From assembly GCA_023434465.1 (NCBI GenBank), contig JAEYSQ010000023.1, positions 1 through 5,794 on the forward strand: a stretch of DNA of 5,794 nucleotides, written 5' to 3'. Position 1 is the first letter of the stretch, and each line of letters opens with the position of its first letter. The notes under the pieces are model-generated. The model was given only the letters and a program-made list of their open reading frames with translations, searched no databases and was not told where the DNA came from. Position numbers and translations under genes: made by a program. The DNA comes from Actinomycetes bacterium (lineage in GTDB: Bacteria > Actinomycetota > Thermoleophilia > Solirubrobacterales > 70-9). This document shows, one piece after another, positions 4,893 to 5,794 of this stretch.

Positions 4893-5794
4893 ATGGGAGA
4901 GAAGAAGACCTTCGTCCAGCTCGAAAGAGAGCACCGTCTCGGCAAGATCGAGGCGCTCCGACAGCGAGGCGTATCGCCCTATCCGGCGACCTTCGGGCGA
5001 GACCACACGGTGGCCGAGATACGCGCCGCCGACGGCGGATCCCCGGGCCGATCCGAGAGTAACGAAGTCGCGATCGCCGGCCGACTGATGTTGATCCGTG
5101 ACCACGGCGGGATCATCTTCGCGAGCCTGCGCGATCAGACTGGCACGATCCAGGTCGCCTTCGAGCGGGACCGGATGGACGGCCAGGCGTTTGCCGACGC
5201 CCGCTCGCTCGACCGCGGCGACTGGGTCGGAATCAAGGGCATCGTCATGACTGCGCGCTCCGGCGAGCTGACCGTCACCGCGAACAGCCTGACCATGCTT
5301 TCGAAGTCGCTCCGCGCCCTGCCGGACAAGCACAAGGGTCTGACCGACACGGACACCCGGCTACGAGAGCGCTACCTGGACCTGATCGCCAATCCGGAGA
5401 TCCGGCCGGTCTTCGACATCCGCTCGAAGGTGATCGCTTCGGTCCGCAACACCCTGATCGAGAGCGGCTTCACCGAGGTGGAGACCCCGGTCCTCGCTTC
5501 GCAGGCCGGCGGCGCGGCGGCCCGTCCGTTCATCACTCACCACAACGCGCTCGACATCGACATGTACCTGCTAATCGCCCTGGAGTTGCCCCTGAAGCGA
5601 CTGGTCGTCGGTGGGTTCGAGCGGGTCTTCGAGATCGGACGGGTCTTCCGCAACGAGGGCCTCGACACCCACCACAACCCGGAGTTCAGCCTGCTCGAGG
5701 CTTATCAGGCGCTGGGCGACTACCACGACATGATGGACCTGGTCGAGGCGATCTGCTCGAACGCGGCGATGGAGGCGATCGGCCGGACCGAGGT
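4893..5794 (+). CDS. lysS: Lysyl-tRNA synthetase, class II (3' end outside window)
   Basis: The first 300 codons of a protein that should be about 490-510 residues; it charges tRNA-Lys with lysine using ATP in the cytoplasm. The order is as in LysRS: short N-terminal helix, OB-fold anticodon-binding domain at about 55-145 (IAGRLM start, GELTV), LPDKHKGL linker, RxRERYLDL, motif 1 ending EVETPVL, then GGAAARPFITHHNAL, LKRLVVGGFERVFEIGRVFRNEG (motif 2 region) and HHNPEF. Aligning to E. coli LysRS/LysU from memory, G207, E231, R253, E269 and Y271 match the lysine- and ATP-contacting G216, E240, R262, E278 and Y280. One anomaly: L227 replaces the conserved Arg of 'Y-L/M-R-I-A'. The ATG start fits the normal N-terminal length and has no Shine-Dalgarno sequence. 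Motif 3 lies outside the window. Confidence 0.95.
   Translation, partial: MGEKKTFVQLEREHRLGKIEALRQRGVSPYPATFGRDHTVAEIRAADGGSPGRSESNEVAIAGRLMLIRDHGGIIFASLRDQTGTIQVAFERDRMDGQAFADARSLDRGDWVGIKGIVMTARSGELTVTANSLTMLSKSLRALPDKHKGLTDTDTRLRERYLDLIANPEIRPVFDIRSKVIASVRNTLIESGFTEVETPVLASQAGGAAARPFITHHNALDIDMYLLIALELPLKRLVVGGFERVFEIGRVFRNEGLDTHHNPEFSLLEAYQALGDYHDMMDLVEAICSNAAMEAIGRTE

Noticed and set aside
4199..5062. A 287-codon plus-strand frame antisense to the permease and running into lysS.
   Set aside because: It is the antisense of a clear APC permease and overlaps the lysS start; the product is charged and featureless.

Overview
The window is GC-rich, with tightly packed genes, frequent GTG starts and G/C-ending codons. 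Two paralogous secreted proteins carry the N-terminal signature 'LNYAN..ATLG...ALGGTSYA', which I associate with Thermoleophilia (Solirubrobacterales and relatives) in the Actinobacteriota. That placement is inferred from protein style and was not tested by a search.

Layout. Positions 1-53 hold the last 16 codons of an unidentified gene. A 119-base regulatory gap follows, then a co-directional run of three genes separated by exactly 10 bases each: a secreted collagen-like protein (173-901), a six-helix rhomboid-like putative intramembrane protease (912-1526), and a drug/metabolite-type (NIPA-like/EamA-like) membrane transporter (1537-2412). A GC-rich hairpin closes this run. A second copy of the same regulatory gap follows, then a paralogous collagen-like gene (2564-3304). 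It converges on an APC-superfamily amino-acid permease on the minus strand (3335-4843). Only 49 bases separate the permease start from the divergent lysS gene (lysyl-tRNA synthetase, 4893 to beyond the window end).

The most interesting part is the pair of collagen-like genes. Each protein has an N-terminal signal or anchor, seven pentapeptide-like steps, exactly 11 uninterrupted Gly-X-Y triplets, and a C-terminal, probably beta-rich domain with two Cys. The duplication includes the upstream DNA: an 18-base inverted repeat (ATGGCCGG-NN-CCGGCCAT), a third half-site, GATGAA, TAGATT and GAGAGGA align over about 104 bases without a gap. This suggests a shared regulator or promoter class controlling a small family of surface proteins. 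The rhomboid-like protease next to copy 1 might process these anchored proteins; this is a hypothesis only.

The permease and lysS are ordinary housekeeping-type genes. Two points stand out there. The translation starts look leaderless, with TANNNT boxes 6-8 bases upstream. lysS also has an Arg-to-Leu change in the otherwise invariant 'YLRIA' strand beside the active site.
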